DNA of 8,730 nt from JBFHRB01 sp041591915 (lineage in GTDB: Bacteria > Actinomycetota > Nitriliruptoria > Nitriliruptorales > Nitriliruptoraceae): NCBI GenBank assembly GCA_041591915.1, contig JBFHRB010000143.1, positions 1 to 8,730 on the forward strand, written 5' to 3'. Under the pieces are notes generated by a model that saw only the letters and a program-made list of their open reading frames with translations, did no database searches and was not told the DNA's origin. Position numbers and translations under genes: made by a program. Below are positions 5,866 through 8,730 of the stretch, in pieces (within the stretch, counting starts at the first letter, position 1; the number at the start of each line of letters is the position of its first letter).

Positions 5866-7187
5866 GCGGCGACCGCCTGCGCCTCGATCTGCTGCTTGGC
5901 CGCGGCGAGCTGGCCGAGCATCGTCCAGGCCTGCTCGTAGTCGGCGATCTCCAGGCGGTCCTGGCGAAGGAACTGCTCGATGGCCGGCTGGAGCTGGAGC
6001 CCCGCGTCGGCCAGCAGGTTCGTGCCACGCACGTAGGCGCCGACCTCGACGAGGTCGCGGACCTCCTCGAGTGCCGCGAGCATCCCTCGGAGGTCGCTGG
6101 CCGCAGGGATCTGCTCGGGGGCCCGGACCTTGTCGGCCAGCCGGCTGATGGACTGGAGCGGGTCGATCGCCGGGACGCGTCCGAGGTGGAGCAGGTCACG
6201 GTCCAGGATGACGTGGCCGTCGAGGATGGAGCGCGCCGCGTCCGCGATCGGGTCGTTGTCGAGGTCGCTGCCCTCGACCAGCACGGTGTAGAAGCCGGTG
6301 ATGCTGCCGTGGGGCCGGGAGCCGGCGCGCTCGAGCAGGCGGGGCATGAGCGAGAAGACCGACGGCGTGTAGCCGCGGGCCGTTGGCGGTTCCCCGGCGG
6401 CGAGGCCGACCTCACGCTGCGCCATCGCGAGTCGCGTGAGCGAGTCCATCATCAGCAGGACGTCGTTGCCGTCGTCGGCGAACCACTCCGCGATGCGCGT
6501 GGCCAGCGACGCGGCCCGGAGGCGCATGAGCGGCGGTTCGTCGGAGGTGGCGACGACCACGATGCTGCGGGCCATGCCCTCGGGGCCGAGGTCGTCCTCG
6601 ATGAACTCGCGGACCTCGCGGCCGCGCTCGCCGATCAGTGCGACCACGTTGACCTGTGCCGACGTGCCGCGCGCCATCATGCCGAGCAGCGTGGACTTGC
6701 CGACACCGGAGCCGGCGAAGATGCCCATGCGCTGGCCGCGACCGACCGTGCACAGCGTGTCGATCGCGCGGACGCCGACGGGCAGCGGCTCCTCGATCCG
6801 GCGCCGGCGCATCGGGTCGGGAGCGTCCACGTCGACGTCGACCCGCTCCCCCGACAGGGTCGGGCCACCGTCGATCGGGCGACCGATGGCGTCGATGACG
6901 CGGCCCACGAGGCTGGGCCCCACGACCGCGTCGAAGCCGGCGCTGCGCCGTACGACGAGGTCGCCACGGCCGACGCCGGTGGTCTCGCCATAGATGAGCG
7001 CGCGCGCCCCGTTGGTGACGAGCGCGACGACCTCGGCGGCGCGGGGGCCGCTGCTCGTGGTGACGGTGAGCGCGTCGCCGACGCGCAGGCGGAGGCCGCG
7101 GATCTCGACCTCGTTGCCCACCACGCGAGCGACCTTCCCTCCGGCGCGGAAGGGGGTCGCGATGCTGAGGCGCTCACGCATCTCCAC
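5862..7187 (-). CDS. fliI: Flagellum-specific ATPase FliI
   Basis: FliI is the cytoplasmic ATPase of the flagellar type III export apparatus, related to the F1 beta subunit, and helps load and unfold substrates. The 441-residue length is normal. It has an N-terminal beta-barrel (about 15-85), a P-loop AGSGVGKST (158-166, Lys164), the IGERGREV motif (185-192) whose Glu187 corresponds to the catalytic glutamate, Walker B VLLMMDSLTR (243-252, Asp248), and the family signature SDLDNDPIADAARSILDGHV (307-326). The helical C-terminus follows from about 360. All key residues are intact. I chose GTG 7187 because GAGGAGG (7194-7200) lies 6 nt upstream; the ATG at 7181 (two codons later) would have 12-nt spacing. 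The start overlaps the fliH end by 14 nt, and the stop overlaps the fliJ start (ATGA). Cys146 is its only cysteine. Confidence 0.97.
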   Translation of the reverse strand: MEMRERLSIATPFRAGGKVARVVGNEVEIRGLRLRVGDALTVTTSSGPRAAEVVALVTNGARALIYGETTGVGRGDLVVRRSAGFDAVVGPSLVGRVIDAIGRPIDGGPTLSGERVDVDVDAPDPMRRRRIEEPLPVGVRAIDTLCTVGRGQRMGIFAGSGVGKSTLLGMMARGTSAQVNVVALIGERGREVREFIEDDLGPEGMARSIVVVATSDEPPLMRLRAASLATRIAEWFADDGNDVLLMMDSLTRLAMAQREVGLAAGEPPTARGYTPSVFSLMPRLLERAGSRPHGSITGFYTVLVEGSDLDNDPIADAARSILDGHVILDRDLLHLGRVPAIDPLQSISRLADKVRAPEQIPAASDLRGMLAALEEVRDLVEVGAYVRGTNLLADAGLQLQPAIEQFLRQDRLEIADYEQAWTMLGQLAAAKQQIEAQAVAA

Positions 7188-7737
7188 GGAGCGCCTCCTC
7201 GATGGTCTGCCAGATCGTCGGCCAGGTCAGGTCGGCATCGGCCCACGCACCACGGATACGGGCCTCGCCGGGCCGCATCGTGGGGTCGGGCTCCACGGTG
7301 ATGTCGGCGACGTCGACGAGGCCGGCCTGCAGGACCTGGGCCTCGTCGGGGTGGCACCGGGCAACGAGCGGCGTGTCGTCGAGCGTGGCCAGCGCCTGGT
7401 GGACACGGTCGATGAGTGCCCGGCTGCCCTCGTCGGGCGTCTGGCCCGTCACGACCTCGGCGATCCGGAGGGCGAGCTCGATGATGTGGTCGGCGTCCTC
7501 GCGGCGTGCGGCGAGGACCTGCTCGATGGCGGTGTGCAGTCCGCCGGCCACCTGCTGCAGCGCGGCGGCGACCTCACGCTGGCCAGCGTCGAAGCCCTCG
7601 CGCTTGCCACGCTCGTACGCGGCCGCGGCGGTCTGGTCGAGCAGCGCGCGGACCGCGGGGTCGGCAGCGAGGTCGGAACCCCCGAGCGCACGGGGCGTCG
7701 ACTCGACGACGGCTGGCTGTCGCAGGATGCGGGTCAC
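7174..7737 (-). CDS. fliH: Flagellar assembly protein FliH
   Basis: FliH binds FliI as a dimer, restrains its ATPase activity and docks the complex on the C-ring. The 187-residue product shows the family hallmark, a GxxxGxxxG run (Gly44, Gly48, Gly52 in YERGKREGFDAGQREV), in a long Ala/Gln/Glu-rich helix (about 35-100). A C-terminal alpha/beta domain related to V/A-type ATPase subunit E follows (about 105-187; ITVEPDPTMRPGEARI is a conserved-type turn, and the end is Trp-rich, TWPTIW). It is shorter than enterobacterial FliH (about 235), mainly at the N-terminus. GTG 7737 overlaps the fliG stop (GTGA) and has GAGGAG (7743-7748) 5 nt upstream. It has one cysteine (Cys128). The overlaps with fliG and fliI point to coupled translation. 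Confidence 0.92.
   Translation of the reverse strand: MTRILRQPAVVESTPRALGGSDLAADPAVRALLDQTAAAAYERGKREGFDAGQREVAAALQQVAGGLHTAIEQVLAARREDADHIIELALRIAEVVTGQTPDEGSRALIDRVHQALATLDDTPLVARCHPDEAQVLQAGLVDVADITVEPDPTMRPGEARIRGAWADADLTWPTIWQTIEEALRGDA
7194..7200 (-). promoter_or_regulatory. Ribosome binding site that sets the fliI start
   Basis: GAGGAGG on the - strand, inside the last codons of fliH and 6 nt before GTG 7187. It favours the GTG over the ATG two codons downstream. Confidence 0.65.
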
Positions 7738-8730
7738 ACCAGCTCCTCACCGCCGGAGGAGAGGGTGATCGTCCCCTCGTCGGCGAGCTGGCGGATGGCC
7801 TTGACGACGGCACGCTGGGCCTCGACGACATCCGACTTGGGCGCTGGGCCGAGGAGTTCGGCCTCCTCCTGCAGGGCGGTAGATGCCCGCTCGGAGAGGT
7901 TGCGCCAGATGACCTCGGTGACCTCGTCGGGGGCGCCCTTCATCGCCATGGCGAGCGTCTTGGGGTCGACCGCTCGCAGGACCTCCTGGACGGCGCGGTC
8001 GTCGAGCGTCGTGATGTCCTCGAAGACGAACATCTGCTCGCGGATCAGCTCGGCCAGGTCCGGGTCACGCTCGCGGATCGCGTCGAGGATCGCCTCGGCC
8101 TGCTCCTTGGGGAGCACGTTCAGCATCGAGGCCAGCTCGCGCGTCCCCCCGGCGGTCGCGTCCGCCGCGGCGGCGTCCTTCGGTGGGCCCAACCGCTGCT
8201 GCAGCGACTGCTCGACGCGGTGGATGACGCGGGGCTCGACCTTGCCGAGGCTCGCGACGCGCATCGCGATGTCGTGCTGGACCTGCGCGTCGAACCCGGC
8301 GAGGACCTGCGCGCTCTGCTTCGCGGGCAGGCTCGCGAGGACCACGGCAACGGTCTGCGGATGCTCGTTCTCCAGCACCGCGCGGACCTGCGCTGGCGGG
8401 TAGCTGCGGAGGAAGACGAAGGGCTCGCCGCCGTTGATGCCGATCCGGTCGAGGACGTCGTCACCCTGCGCTCCGCGCCAGGCACGCATCAGGTCCCGAG
8501 CTGGCCCCGAGCCGCCGGTGACGGTGCTGCGCCGCAGGGCCATGGACTCGAAGAACTCCTGCAGGATCGCCACGAGGTCCTCCCGCGGTACGTCACCGAG
8601 CGCGGAGACCTCCCGGGCGACGAGCTCGACCTCCGCCTCGCTCATGTGCTCGAACACGCGCGCAGCGGCGGCGGGGCCCATGGCCAGCACGAGGGCCGCC
8701 GCCTTCTGGGATGCGCGGAGCTGGTCGACC
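7734..8730 (-). CDS. fliG: Flagellar motor switch protein FliG, 5' partial
   Basis: FliG forms the upper part of the C-ring rotor and is the torque-bearing contact for the stator. The frame is open to the window edge, giving 331 visible residues; full-length FliG is about 330-345, so only a few N-terminal residues are missing. The first visible residues (QLRASQKAAALVLAMGP) are the family's N-terminal motif, so the GTG at 8690 is not the start. The middle domain carries the ENEHPQT motif (EHPQR/T, FliM binding). The C-terminal torque domain has MFVFEDITTLDDRAVQEVLRAVD, with the charged Asp-Asp-Arg helix that faces the stator, then KTLAMAMKGAP. All three domains look intact and there is no cysteine. 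The stop overlaps the fliH start (GTGA). The operon promoter and any fliF or fliE lie to the right, outside the window. Confidence 0.97.
   Translation of the reverse strand, partial: VDQLRASQKAAALVLAMGPAAAARVFEHMSEAEVELVAREVSALGDVPREDLVAILQEFFESMALRRSTVTGGSGPARDLMRAWRGAQGDDVLDRIGINGGEPFVFLRSYPPAQVRAVLENEHPQTVAVVLASLPAKQSAQVLAGFDAQVQHDIAMRVASLGKVEPRVIHRVEQSLQQRLGPPKDAAAADATAGGTRELASMLNVLPKEQAEAILDAIRERDPDLAELIREQMFVFEDITTLDDRAVQEVLRAVDPKTLAMAMKGAPDEVTEVIWRNLSERASTALQEEAELLGPAPKSDVVEAQRAVVKAIRQLADEGTITLSSGGEELV

Noticed and set aside
5426..6415. Upstream extension of the transglycosylase frame to 527 codons
   Set aside because: This part runs out of frame through fliJ and the 3' part of fliI and translates to an Arg/Ser/Pro-rich string. 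The GTG at 5425 has a ribosome binding site and the expected overlap with fliJ.
6186..8403. Long + strand open frames (371 and 469 codons) opposite fliI, fliH and fliG
   Set aside because: They are shadows of strongly conserved flagellar genes; the translations lack any recognisable motif.

Overview
The window is high-G+C DNA with the codon use, lipoprotein signal style and DUF222/HNH gene expected of a flagellated actinomycete (Actinomycetota). A deep-branching class such as Nitriliruptoria or Acidimicrobiia is possible, but the lineage cannot be fixed from this sequence. It has two parts that face each other.

The left part (about 1-1375, + strand) is accessory. It holds the 3' portion of a DUF222/HNH-endonuclease gene (13E12-repeat family) and then a small predicted lipoprotein of unknown function. 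A perfect 33-bp direct repeat, able to fold into a short bulged hairpin, lies on either side of the lipoprotein gene (743-775 and 1342-1374).

The right part (1463-8730, - strand, transcribed right to left) is the middle of a flagellar basal-body/hook operon. The order is fliG (5' end outside the window), fliH, fliI, fliJ, an SLT lytic transglycosylase, fliK, flgD and flgE. From fliG to fliK every junction overlaps by 4 nt (ATGA or GTGA) or 14 nt, so translation is probably coupled. fliK and flgD are 14 nt apart, and flgD and flgE 83 nt apart. A strong 14-bp GC hairpin at 1383-1417 lies between the convergent flgE and lipoprotein genes and probably stops transcription from one or both sides.

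The genes form one assembly programme. FliG is the rotor switch protein. FliH, FliI and FliJ are the soluble export-ATPase complex. The transglycosylase presumably opens peptidoglycan for the rod. FlgD caps the growing hook, FlgE is the hook subunit, and FliK measures hook length and switches export specificity. The operon stops at flgE: flbD, motA, motB, fliL, fliM and fliN, often found next in Gram-positive flagellar clusters, are not here.

I see no wholly novel multi-gene system. The least explained signals are the 33-bp repeat pair around the orphan lipoprotein, the signal-less transglycosylase inside the export operon, and the abrupt end of the flagellar cluster beside accessory DNA.
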